Shown here: in pieces, positions 23,914 through 34,700 of the stretch
How positions within the stretch are numbered: the stretch's first letter is position 1
How the letters are laid out: every line of letters starts with the position of its first letter
Assembly (NCBI GenBank): GCA_001695595.3
Contig: MBPM02000075.1
Location: 124,001-188,000 of the forward strand
Length of the DNA: 64,000 nt
Reading direction: 5' to 3'
DNA from: Plasmopara viticola
Taxonomy: Eukaryota > Oomycota > Peronosporomycetes > Peronosporales > Peronosporaceae
Position numbers and translations under genes: made by a program
The notes under the pieces: model-generated
What the model was told of the DNA's origin: nothing
Databases searched by the model: none
The model's input: the letters and a program-made list of their open reading frames with translations, nothing else

Positions 23914-24705
23914 ATGAAGCTGTCGTCGACAGACGCGGTCACATCGGTGTCAATGACTTTTCTGCTTTCCAGCATCGGTCGCATCAACGCTGCTTTGAAA
24001 GTTGTAGTGGCACAGCCTCCACCGCCGACCGGTACATTACGTGTGTGCCACGCAACGGAAGATGAATGGAACGCGTTTGCTGACAGCGAGGATCAAATTG
24101 TTCGACTAAAGTATCTTGAATGGTTTGCTGACACTGGCGAGATTCACATCATCGAGTTTGCCGACACTCCACACGAGCGATATATTAGTGAGTTCGAAAA
24201 AGGTACTTCCTTTGCCGAGCGACCTGTTCGTCTATGGCTTCAAGGATCCATGGCCGCCAAAAATTCTCAGGGGCAACGATGGTGTCCGGACCTCAGTTAT
24301 GGACCATGTCGAGCAACACCCGGCTCGGTGCTTCCTCCAAACGTACCAATATTTGCAGACTTTCGGACGATCAAGGTTGAAATTGGAGTCTCGCAGCAGT
24401 GGGGCATGGCACCTGGAGAGCTCGACCTTAAGGCGATAGATGTGTGGGCTGCGATGCCAGGAGTTGAGTACGTGCTGTGTGTGAAATTCGAGCCCGACTT
24501 TACGAATGCCGAATACAAGCTGTACGATGCTCGCGTCAATCCACTCGTGCAGCTAGCTCCACTTCCAATTGTCGCTCCAAGAACAGTGGTCCACTTGGAC
24601 GGACGTCGGATCCTTGGTATTGCGCCAGGGATGGCGCTCCCAGTAGGGTTTCCTGCAACTCTGCCGGTGGATATGTACTCTCCTTTGGTCTGGGCAATGC
24701 GTTAA
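23914..24705 (+). CDS. PD-(D/E)XK / Uma2-like protein, copy 1 (in left inverted repeat)
   Basis: An intact 263-residue frame from ATG 23914, with no intron and no obvious signal peptide. The middle resembles Uma2-type PD-(D/E)XK nuclease-fold proteins. WCPDLSYG (PD at 125-126) is followed by a strand with KVEIGVSQQW (E156, Q161), then LDLKAIDVWAAMPGVEYVL (K173) and a strand EYKLYDA. This order of PD, E-x-x-x-S-Q, helix with Lys, and Gly-Val-x-Tyr matches that fold, where the Lys has migrated to the helix. An overlapping frame at 23748-24065 runs through the start of this gene and is taken as a by-product. The last third (residues 205-263) is Pro/Gly/Val-rich and unassigned. The fold call is by eye; nuclease activity is inference. 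The twin copy is at 36734-37525. Confidence 0.6.
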   Translation: MKLSSTDAVTSVSMTFLLSSIGRINAALKVVVAQPPPPTGTLRVCHATEDEWNAFADSEDQIVRLKYLEWFADTGEIHIIEFADTPHERYISEFEKGTSFAERPVRLWLQGSMAAKNSQGQRWCPDLSYGPCRATPGSVLPPNVPIFADFRTIKVEIGVSQQWGMAPGELDLKAIDVWAAMPGVEYVLCVKFEPDFTNAEYKLYDARVNPLVQLAPLPIVAPRTVVHLDGRRILGIAPGMALPVGFPATLPVDMYSPLVWAMR

Positions 24706-24794
24706 TCAGACGTCTAGCAATCTCTTGCGCAGCAACTACCGATTGATGATTGGATGAGACGCGTGGAAAACCGGGTTTATACCGGCGTGGACCG

Positions 24795-24811
24795 ATTGTG
24801 ACATTCACAAT
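24795..24811. repeat. Perfect 7 bp palindrome with 3 nt spacer at the edge of the conserved block
   Basis: ATTGTGA-CAT-TCACAAT lies 7 bp inside the inner end of the highly conserved 1.1 kb block, and is present in both copies (the right copy at about 36624-36640). It could be a hairpin, a protein site or part of a terminator. Confidence 0.6.
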
Positions 24812-24964
24812 GACTGTAGATGCGAATATTGTGTGAGGATATAAGGGCTGTCGTATGTGTCACATCTTTGAACTTATGATTTGTAAGTTTTTTAAAATTG
24901 CTTTTTTGGCCGCTCCAAATATTTTCCCCTCCTAGTTCTTATTTCACAAGGTAAATTTATTCCA

Positions 24965-25012
24965 ATACTCCCATACTGACATACTCACATACTGACATAC
25001 TGACATACTCGC
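24965..25012. repeat. Six 8 bp tandem repeats (ATACTGAC type)
   Basis: Units ATACTCCC, ATACTGAC, ATACTCAC, ATACTGAC, ATACTGAC, ATACTCGC follow without spacers. The corresponding place in the right inverted repeat (about 36168-36182) has only about two units, so the array expanded after the two sides diverged. Confidence 0.85.
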
Positions 25013-25159
25013 ATGCTCTCAATATTTATTATTGATATAAAGAAACTATGTATGCTATTGACATGATATGATGTCTTTGTGGGAGTATCCATCTAAAATC
25101 TATCCTCTATTCATATTAGATGATCCAAACCTGGTATCGCTCATTGTTTTGTCTTGTGT

Positions 25160-26970
25160 AAGACAAAACTTTTACTGACGTTCCCGACACATTTGACGTG
25201 AATCCAATTCAAGATCCAACCGCTTATGCGTGGCATTGTAGTAGTCAGACATCATAAAAAATATGATCTTAAGCGACGAACATATATAAATACATAACCT
25301 AAGCAATATGACAATGTGCAACTTCATCAAAAGCATCGAAGAAAAGTGCAAATCAGCTCGCAACAAGGATCGCTGCTGCAAAAACTGGATTATCGTTGAT
25401 CGAGAGGAACGCATCGGCGCCAATTTCGGCCAGCACCTTTAGAGTTAATAATGAGTACAATATTTGGAAAATTGATTGTATCTATGGGTGTTTGCCCCAT
25501 TTCGAACTTTTACTTTGATATACGCTTTCATAGCTTTTAAAACTGAGAAACAGAAATACAAGCAGCTTCTTCGTATTTGCATCTACCAGCGATGTATTGA
25601 TAAGTATTATTCGTCGCCAAGAAGATTGTGGTTTCCAACGAACGATACCGGACAAAACGTCTCAATCCTTTGTTTTTGTATTTCGAATGAAACTTCAGAT
25701 AAGTTGATCGACAGCGGTGCAGAAAGACGCCAAATTCCTTCGTTTAATATTTATCTCAAATTTCGTGTTTCTTCTTTTTTCAGGAATGATTTTCTCAAAG
25801 TTAGCAACCTTGAAACGACAAACTACTTCACCAGTTTCATCATTGTAGTTTGGTAGTTTGTTGCTGTTGATGATTGTTAGTCATGGACTGGAATCGAGCC
25901 TTTTCCTTTCGCAGGACAATTAGATAGATTACTCGTTTCCATACTCAAGAAGGCAGCCTTTGGTAGAAAATTGCTCACATCAACGTAGCATAAGATTTAT
26001 TTCTTAGCATATTTAGATAGGCCAAACTCTCCTTGGTGTAAATTGAAAAGAATAAAAACCTTATTGTGAGTAAACGAGTACTTGACATGATTCATTAAAA
26101 CTTCTTAACCAGATTTGCCTTCACCAAGTAAGGATACCATGCAATCAAATTTATCATTTAGCTTAGTCATCAGACGACCAATCATATATAAGATAAACTC
26201 AATAGTCTCATTGTCAAACTGAAATTACATGTACTGATCAAGTAGAAAAGCATAGTTGTCGTCAATTTCAAATTCCGAGTCAATGTATGCTCGAATCTGA
26301 ATGTTCTCAACGGTATCAGCGGTCACAGTAAACGTGGCATTAAATGATCAGAGATACCATTTCTGAATCCAGTACTTCATTTCAATGAACTCAAAGCTCG
26401 GATTGATGGTATTTTAAATAAAGTAAAGTAATCGCTGGTGATCTTGTAATTTGCACATATGAAGCAGATGCTCAGTTGTGAATGAAATGTAGCAGGATCG
26501 TCGTAGTAACGAACATAGTAATATGGAAGCATATTCTCATAGATGGCGCCAGTTCAAAATTCACGCTCGTACTTGTCTTTGACGAGATCAAACAGCTTCT
26601 CTCAAAAGAAAGACTTTGCCATCTTTATTTTCTCCGAGTCCCTTTGGGTCGCATTCTCCTTTCCATTAATAGTATGACGCTCCGTCAGTTCCACCAGCAA
26701 TGGATTTGATTTAAGTTCCACTTGACATTGGATGATATTTGGAAGTTTTCCAATCATTATATACGTTTAATACAGAGGCTCGATCAGATTGTTCTGTCAT
26801 TGTGTGAAGAATACACGAGTATGTCTTGCGCATTAAGCCAAGATATATGTGTTGCTTGCGATATAGCACACCAGCCAAGCTCCAAATATGATTGTTTTCG
26901 CAAAGGCATGATCTCTTCATCATGCAAAATACTTTTATAGACGCTCATTGTATTACCCGCTTGACACACA
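25160..26970 (-). pseudogene. D5-like SF3 helicase-primase remnant (viral)
   Basis: Read on the minus strand in several frames. From right to left come KSILHDEEIMPL, LFDLVKDKYEREF, IYENMLPYYYVRYYDD, a Tyr/Phe-rich block, and FDNETIEFILYMIGRLM. Then comes a Walker A region, FDCMVSLLGEGKSG, around 26105-26150, and GEVVCRFKVANFEKIIPEKRR further left (about 25770-25840). The block order and the G-E-G-K-S-G motif preceded by MIGR match D5-type superfamily 3 helicases of large and Polinton-like DNA viruses, which unwind DNA at viral origins. The codon for the catalytic Lys is now a stop (TAA, minus strand of 26105-26107), and further stops and frameshifts occur throughout. The 5' end is unclear. 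Call by pattern only. Confidence 0.6.
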
Positions 26971-27641
26971 ATATATTACAAATTTAAGTTTTTCATCGAG
27001 CCCTAAGAATGTTTCTTCGGCCTCATCTGATTCAATGCAGATACGCTTAAGCGAGGTTACTGTAGCATCTTTTCGATTTTCAAGTAGGATGTGTGAGATG
27101 CAACCCTGATCAAATAATACTTGTGGATCTACATTCGAGATGAATTGGTATTTCCTTCACATGCACCGATTACTACATTAGACCTCAGAATGTCTTTATT
27201 GTCGTATTCATGTCTGCAAGTATCCCAAGTAATGCCTACCGCCTCAGCATCAAAAATATTTCATCTTAACTTTGATCCTCTTTGAATACCATGCTATCCG
27301 CGATCGCCGGTGTGACAATTGACTCATACGCATTTAAATCTTCACTTACTTTGAAATTCAAAGCCTCGACGAGCTTAGTTGCTAATGGTTCTTGAGTATG
27401 AACTAAGTTGAGGCGGTATCTCTTCAACGATAAACTGCCCCTGAAGTATACTTTGAAACAGACAAGTCATACGACCACGCGCTTGAGACTCCTACAAAGA
27501 CCGCTACAAAGCCTCTAAGCCGATCTAAAGACCGTCGGGGACGCATATTTCATGGAGATTTCACACCTTCTCGTAGCGACAAGACGCTTGAAATTGATAT
27601 CTACGAGATATCATTTACTTACTATAACATGCAATGTGATC

Positions 27642-28085
27642 ATGGTGCCCAAACAAAAGAGAACGTATCGCGAAGCTGGTCCTTTCCGTGTGAAATTTTA
27701 TGGACTTCAAGCTTGCTTAAATTGTGACAAATCTCGAGTAAATATCCAAACAATGCTTGTCTATCATGTTTTCGTTGATCTGTGGTGGTTGATACGAGAA
27801 GACACGCAGTTCAAAAAAGTGGTGTTTGATCTTTTAGACGATCAAGAGCGTGATTTCATGCGGTAGTGCTTGAATTAGTGTAAACTTACTTCACGAGGAC
27901 ATATAATAAGCTTTAAGACGGTCTCGTAAAACGCTCGAGGGTGCTTGAAGGCACAAACAGAATCGAAGATGACAATCCATCAATCAAAATTAATATAAAG
28001 GCCGCTTTGGACAAGTTTCATGAGAGGAATCTGTTGTCAACCTCAAACTACAGCCAATGTAAGCGTCTGATGAAGCTTTGAGTTT
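27642..28085 (+). pseudogene. Small unidentified viral-region protein, broken
   Basis: Starting at ATG 27642 a basic stretch (VPKQKRTYREAGPFRVKFYG) leads into VVFDLLDDQERDFMR. After a stop and a frame change come GLVKRSRVLEGTNR, DDNPSIKINIKAALDK and SQCKRLMKL. The second half looks like one helical domain. It lies directly upstream of, and on the same strand as, the penton-like gene, so it is probably part of the viral gene set. No function can be given. Confidence 0.45.
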
Positions 28086-28402
28086 CTGAGACTCGCGTTT
28101 GAAGTTGAGCAACTTCGAAGTATCGATATAAAATGGTTTCTTCATTGTTTTTCTTCTTCGCAAAACGAATAAGCTGATCTGACTCGGTTTGTTAGTCAAA
28201 GTCTCATACTTGTTGATCCATAGCCGAATTTAGAAGGAGCTTTGTGTTTCAAGTGATCCACGTCGCCTAACTATCGATATTTATCGCTCGAGGCATCATT
28301 TGTCGGCGAATTATCTGTCGTCGTTGCATACTTATTTGAGTTTGTTTTATATAGACAGTAATGAAGACGTCATTTCCAACTTTGCCAAATCTCAATAACA
28401 AC

Positions 28403-29184
28403 ATGGCTACTCACCAATACCGATACCGATTCTCACAGCCAATTGATCTCAGTCAGTATAAAACTGCCCTCGGATCCATATCGACCTACTACTCATGGCG
28501 AGCAATTACTACTTAAAGCTGTTAGTTTAAAGCTGTTATTTTGACGTCAAGACCGTATGGCCAACTGCTTCTACGACAATGACATTCACAACTACGCTCC
28601 CTGATGGAACATACTCGGCAAGCGATATCAACAACTGCCTTCAATACTGGTCTACTCATAACAATTTATATTGAATTTCTAAAACGACTGGACAACACTA
28701 CTATTTCATCCCATGTGCTGACAACCTATCGAGCTATGCCTTGCAATTTACACTGTGGCCAGTCGAAAATATCTGCTGCAAGTGTCTTTCCAGCAACACC
28801 AGTCTGTGCTTATATACCTCAGCTCTGCGTAGTCAATACCGCTTTCGGCTCTATCAATAAAGTTCGATTACTTACTCAGCCGCTCAGCCAACGAGCCTTT
28901 ATGCAGTCAATAGTAATCTGATGCCTCGAATAGATCCAACAGTGGCTGTTGTTATAACTTGTACAAGTCTCCACAACCCAATCACAAACAACAATCGAAT
29001 CCTACACACATTAAAGTTTGCTGGGGTAAAACATAACGATCTATTTACAACGTCTCAAAGACAAGGATTAGCATTTTGTCCAATACAAAGATTCAGTTTA
29101 GGATTGACGCTGTCATTTCTCGATCAGAATATTATTCCGCTCAGAATCATTGATGACAACGTATGCATTCGTTTGTTGATTTGA
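28403..29184 (+). pseudogene. Penton / minor-capsid-like protein remnant (viral)
   Basis: The ATG at 28403 opens YRFSQPIDLSQYKTALGSIS followed by TYYSW, then (after stops) LPDGTYSASDINNCLQYW. Next come PATPVCAYIPQL, then SLHNPITNNNRILHTLKF and finally LTLSFLDQNIIPLRIIDDN near the 3' end. Opening SxPIDLSxYxxALxSxxxxYSW, DGTYSxSDIN in the middle and the SFLDQNxxPLxIxD ending are the layout of the small jelly-roll penton proteins of Polinton-like and related viruses, which occupy capsid five-fold vertices. About 260 codons, normal for that group. Several stops and frameshifts make it a pseudogene. Confidence 0.6.
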
Positions 29185-29283
29185 CGAATGCAACAGTTAA
29201 CAGTCATCTCCAACCAATTGACCAAAAAAATTTACGAATTGCAGACCGATTCGATAACGTTTTTGTAAATGTCTCTATCAGAG

Positions 29284-31960
29284 ATGTCCATTAGCCCGGT
29301 AGTTATCTCTCAAGATGCTGTTCGTTTGTATTGTGATTTTAGTGGGGAAGTCGCGGCATGTGATTCCAAGATCTCTCAGTTTAATATTTCGACCAAGTAT
29401 CACATATTTAAAGTCATTCAAAAAGTCTAGGAGGGATACCAAAATAGCTCTAAAACAAGTGAATCATACTTCAACCTTATTTACGTCCTTGGATGAAGTA
29501 CTGGGAGTTCTGCGCTTAGCTTTGCTTTGGTGTCATCACCAGGTCATCTACTATTACAAATCTGCTAATTTCGCTATCATATAGACTCAATGCTGAAACT
29601 TTCCCATCTTTCATCACTTGAACATTACCGATCGTGGTTTTGAGACGATCACAAAGTGTCTCATTGGTCTTTGTACAGACAACTATTCGTGTGATGCATT
29701 TTCTTGAAAGCGCTTTTAAACAGAACGGTGTTTAACTTTCCCGACCCATTGGTACTTGCAACACACAATTCTATTGGCAGCCCAAAGTGAGGATTCTTTG
29801 GAAAGTTCTGCAGTTTGAACCCCGGTATCGATTCGTAAAAAAATGCATTGTCTAGTATAGTGATCGAATATGTCTCTTCCTCCAATTGTCAAGTCTCCTC
29901 TATCCAATAGCTCTTACTGTAGTGCAACTAATGGGTATCGTCCTATGATTATAGGCGATCAAAGCTAGTTGTGGCTTGGTGGTTCTGGAACGCTATCTGT
30001 GTTGAGCGTGATCGGCAAAACTGATTGCGGTTTGGTGTTCTACGTTAGACTTGATTGGATATCACATGTTTCAGGTGTAACTACTGGAGCCGCTCGATCT
30101 TCGGACACTCTGGTAATAGGTTCTGATAAGGCTATTACCTCTCTTTCATCTACAGCTATTGCGAGGACACTCACTGCTGAGAAACAATTCAACATCACAT
30201 CTCTTGGTACCTTAACTAAAACTCTTTCTGTTTCAATCAATTTCAAATAGTTCGCTACCGCTCAAGTGAACATTGAATATCGAATGCTCATCGATTCAAC
30301 TGGAAGCGTCGGCATTAGAACTCTACCATCTTTTGAATAGGATTTAGGCACATGTGGAACTGGAATTAAAACTGGAGCATTAAAATTCAACGAGACTACT
30401 CTTGATCAATCGTTGTACTTGCCGATTTCTCAAGGCTTAAAAGCCGGTGTGCTAACTTCAGCTCTTGGTTTTAGTGGAACAAATAGCTTTGGATGCTCTA
30501 TCCCTGATGCTTCAACAAATACGGCTTCGCCTGCATCACAGTCAATACGAGCAATACCTCTGCTGGTTTCATTATTTAATATAAAAATTTAGCGCTTACG
30601 AGAGTTATTGTGCGCTTGATTTTGGCTCTATTTTTTTTGTGCACGTCAAGAGTAAAAGAAAGGATATATCTATGGTCGTACGTCATGGCAATGGATCGGC
30701 AATGGCATCCACTGCTGCAAAACTCAATTATAGCAATATTGCAACTCTCGGGGCATTTTAGTCGTCAACTTGATACTTATGGTGTCGGATTGATGCCTTC
30801 AGGCACGTCTAGCGCAAATTTGTCGCGTCTTTACGGAAATACAGCCAACCGTGAAACGATGAGCATTTATCGACTATCGGTTACGAATGGTTTGGTCATC
30901 GCTTCAAGAGCGATACCCGCATCAACTTACAAACGTATCTGGTGTTAAATCCAACATCGACTGATAGTCCAAGTTCATTCGCTGGCGGTGTTTCAGCTAC
31001 AAGCGCCGACTTGATTGAAATATGAATTGGAATGACAATTCATCCGTGGGTTTCACCTTTCAAACGCATCAATTCTACTTCATTGTTGGGAATACTCAGC
31101 CTTACAAAAGCAGGTTCCTCATACATATATTCTCGACAGCAAATGCTTTCTGTATAAGTCCTGCCGGGTCGTCGTCTACTCCAACATGTGGTTGTCTTTA
31201 CCTTGTTTCAAATACTGTTTGTAAAATGATATTATACAACAATACACCATACACAAGCTCGTTTGAGACTGCTCCTTTCACGCTAAAATCTGGTGACACT
31301 TACATTAAAGCATTTGATGCACCCAACAATGGATCTGCAAACTATGATTTGCCCATTTTCGTCAAACGCCTCGCCTGTTGGCTTTGGATTACAACTGCAT
31401 CACACAACGAATGCTACATTCACTAATACGGAAGATTTTTTACCAACGATTTGATTTCTATGACTGCAAATACACAAAGACTTACAATAATTTGACTGAT
31501 AGAATTGGCATCGGAACTGGATCACCAAACTCCCTTTGCGTGTAATTGGATATAACTCATCTATCAAAACTATACCAATAAGAAAAATTTCGTATAGTTA
31601 TGATGTAGTCTCTAACGCGTGGGCAAATCGTTGCGGCGGAGCTCCTACTCTAACAAACGCCTCAGATTCTTTTGGTAATAACATTTGCATTCAAGCTGGT
31701 ATATGGGCTACGTCTGATCGTCGATCGAGAGAGGCAAAAAAACCGATTTAACATTTGATCGTTTCAAGGACCATAAATTGGTTAATTTTGTTGCAAAAAT
31801 GAAAAATTAGTTGATTTAATAGTTCAAGATGTAATGCGTGATTGTTCAGAAGCAAATACGATGATCAAAAATTCAAATTTGTGATTGAGGGTGAAACGTG
31901 ACCGGAAGGAGTTCAATTGTGCTTAGTATACAATGTATCATGATTTTAAATGTCTCGATA
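29284..31960 (+). pseudogene. Viral fibre-like protein with C-terminal peptidase S74 chaperone domain, broken
   Basis: From about 29980 the readable pieces contain the Ser/Thr/Leu-rich repeat typical of viral fibres, e.g. TLVIGSDKAITSLSSTAIAR and NITSLGTLTKTLSVS (30090-30240). The end carries a peptidase S74 domain: ICIQAGIWATSDRR (31685-31725), a LTFDRFKDHKLVNFVAK block, and VIEGET with PEGVQLCLVYN (31880-31935). In this domain a conserved Ser in the TSDRR(L)K motif cuts the chaperone off after it has folded the trimeric fibre. Stops are frequent, including a TGA in place of Trp between VIEGET and PEGVQ. The 5' boundary is approximate and more than one fibre gene may be merged here. Confidence 0.65.
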
Positions 31961-31989
31961 AATTGGAATAGACTATTGAAAATAATTGT

Positions 31990-33000
31990 AGCACTCACTT
32001 GCTTACACATTCCATCAAGCCAGCCTTTTTATTCAGCTTAGAACCGATTCACAGCATCTCGTTTCATTTTATGCTTTCTCGGGGTTTAGGAGATTGTCTT
32101 CAATAATTTTTTTTTGCCTTTGCGCTGCTCGAAAGCTTCGCCAGATCTATGTCAGATACTTTTGTACACATTAATTTCAGAAGAGCTCTATTAGATGTTG
32201 ATATCGTCAGTATATACTCTTTTTATCCCAGCGTTTAACTTGCGTACTCTCTTCTCTTTCTAAAATTTCTTTGTCATCACCGCTCTCGCCAACACCTGAG
32301 TCTGGAAAAAGCTGTCGATTAATTGAGAGTTTCTCCTCATCTCGTTGAGCAGCCTTTGTCGCCCGTTTGTCGCTAGGGGACTTTTTTTGGTGGAGTTACG
32401 GTTCGTTCTCGTTGAAAAAACTTTGCCGATTCCATCATGACTTCGTCAGAAATTTATCAGCCACTTCTTGACGTCCAATTTAAATCCTCTCATCGAAACT
32501 CTTCTTGTTTGTGATATTTTTGAACATATTAGTCGACCATCTGTTTCAATGTTAATTTCTTGTTGATGCATGCTCGATCATTGACGGCGTTGTGGGCAAT
32601 GTCATTTACTTCTCTATAACTTATTTTAAAAGAATCTCCAAGTGCAGCGGGTGGGTCCATATTCACGACTGCGTCAGTTTGTAGGGAGGTATGTAGGCCT
32701 TTTCTTTGTAGATTTAAACCTTCATTCGTTTCTCCCTTGATAACTTCAGGGAGACCTTCAGGACTTTCAAATAGATTTTGCTATTCGGTCATGATCATAC
32801 TCACGATTTTTCCTTATTCTTTGCTGAAACAAATTTCCAAGTGAATCGGCACTTGCATCATCCATCGATTCGTTTTGAAACAGAGCCTTTCGTCCTTAGC
32901 CGTGATCGAAATCACTCTTCGCCATCGTTTTGTGATAGCGATCATGTGTCTTTTGCAAGGTCTGATTATCAGACGATACGTATATAGAAGATGATTTTTT
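31990..33000 (-). other. Viral-region sequence with weak minus-strand coding signal
   Basis: On the minus strand, fragments such as TDAVVNMDPPAALGDSF, ISYREVNDIAHNAVND and ERTVTPPKK can be read between stops. They look like a real, broken protein of about 300 residues, but I do not recognise the family. Confidence 0.35.
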
Positions 33001-33343
33001 TTATGATGGTTACAAAGAATTACATTGATTTATCATTTGAGATCAACAATTCACGGTATCTGCGATACCTGAATTTGGACTAAAACTTGCGCAACGCGTG
33101 AGTATAAATGGTAAGAGCGTAGTTACAGTTGGAAGTCCCAGACACGATAATATCTTACTTGCACCATCTTCACTTGAAAGCTACGAACCGATACAAGGAC
33201 TCCAATTGACGCTAAGACAGCACACCAGCCAAAATAACATCATCAAGACCTCCATCAACACTTGACCTCGATAATTCTTGTAACGCCAAACCATATCCAA
33301 AACTTCCGGAGCTGTTCCAAATAGGGACGCTTCCAACTGTGAT

Positions 33344-34700
33344 CTACAGATTTTTCAATGCGGCAAATAAACTCGTCATTGCAGGAACCGTCGAGAATGG
33401 GCTACGAAATGGATCAATCGTGTTCGATACTGTCGCTCCTGCAGTGGGAAAAATAATAACAAGTTGCATGATCAAACGCTTTGGGTTTGCAATACTATAA
33501 CAGACCTTCCAAGTGAAAAAGTTTCCGAAATAGCATTGCATTAGTTCGTAATTCGTTCAAAGTAGCGGAATGTTTTTGTCTGATCCAACGCATGGTCGGC
33601 GATTGGGTTAGGCGAGAATGTTGGAGCAAGAAGACGTGAAAACGATTGTGATGGAGTGATATCAGTTCCACCTATGAGAGTATCATTCTCATCGGCTGTA
33701 ATCGTAAGAGTTTTAGCGGATGCAGGGAGCGCAAGGCCACCAATCAAAGCAGTTGTTGTTGTACACTGCTAAAATTGCAAAGCACTGGGCAGGTGCTGCC
33801 AAAACTCATATTTCTGCTCAAAGTAGCAATAGTAGCAGGCGCAACGACACCGGCATACCAGCTGTAACCAAAGTAGTGGATGAACTGTTGTAATTGAGGT
33901 AAATGAAAACGCGCGTACTGCATGGGCTTTACTTGAAATGGTCAGAAATATCCCGCAACTAAATGCAAGCCAAGTAATGCGCTATGTTAAATGGCGAACC
34001 AGCTGCAACGACCCCATTTGGAGCCGCATAGACTTATGATTTCGATACGGCTTGAAGATTTGCGCTATCCCTCATAACATCGAATACAAGCTTCGAGCTT
34101 GGTTGATCAAAAGCGATAAAATTGATCGTTCTCCTCTGTTCGAGTCGGTGTTAGCTAGACCAAACTCACCGATATGTATTCGTTGCTACGAAGTAGCCAA
34201 ACTATCGAACGATTGTGCCACCCCGCTTGATCCTCGGATCGTTATAGTTGAATATTTATCCAAGATAAAGTCTGGTTGTAACATCTCTGACATACGTATT
34301 ATGATCAGTTTCAGTCAGAGCCTTGAAAGCTGTATAATAGCTCTCATAAACATGATCCGTTTGAATAGTGGTTCCATCAATAGCAACTTTAACACTATCA
34401 TTGAAATGCCACGCGACGGCCTTCGGAACCGATTAGTCAATATTACATGCAGCAGTCAAAATGACCAACTAGCACCACCATTAAGAATTTAAAGCTTTAC
34501 TGAAACTCGACAGATGCGGCTTGTGAAGAATTAGTCGAGATATTTAATTGGATTTGTCCGGCATACTGACCGGTGTTAGACGTAATATCCTGAATGTAAG
34601 TCTATTTCGTATCTCGAAAGAGCGTCCCAACTGGAGCGGGTTCGACGGAATGTTCGAATGCTAAAATATCAGAAGCTAAAGACGTTGTTAATATTGATGA
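33344..34700 (-). pseudogene. Second fibre-like viral gene remnant
   Basis: Minus-strand pieces include VGTLFRDTK, TYIQDITSNTGQYAGQIQL, NISTNSSQAASVEF (about 34500-34640) and LPASAKTLTITADENDTLIG, GGTDITPSQ (33660-33740). They are Ser/Thr/Gly/Ile-rich beta-type stretches as in viral fibres, on the strand opposite to the S74 fibre. No S74 end was recognised. Many stops; boundaries approximate. Confidence 0.4.

Larger units (their letters stand above)
23724..25325 (+). repeat. Left inverted repeat of the viral element
   Basis: The outer part, 23724-24818, is nearly identical to the reverse complement of 36617-37715 (from GCTCAAGAATACGAG to CACAATGACTGTA). The inner part, 24819 to about 25325, is still alignable to the right side but much more diverged. 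Shared blocks include TTGCTTTTTTG, CCCCTCCT, TAAATTTAT.CCAATACTC, CATTGTAGTA.TCAG and TATGATCTTA.GCGACGAA. Upstream of 23724 the two sides are unrelated. Confidence 0.85.

Noticed and set aside
23748..24065. A 105-codon plus frame overlapping the start of the PD-(D/E)XK-like gene
   Set aside because: Another frame of the same DNA without motifs; the 263-codon frame has the fold pattern and stays open in both copies.
23724..24818. Helitron reading of the 1.1 kb block (hairpin near the 3' end)
   Set aside because: The 3' end is CTGTA, not CTRR, the 5' end is not A|TC, and homology continues inwards in diverged form, which fits arms of a larger element better.
24965..25012. CRISPR-like short repeats
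   Set aside because: 8 bp units with no spacers in a eukaryotic genome; a plain microsatellite.
30595..30690. Apparent isolated satellite monomer (TTTGTGCACGTCAAGAG)
   Set aside because: The match is one short word plus a loose GGTCGTACG; not enough to separate from chance inside the fibre remnant.
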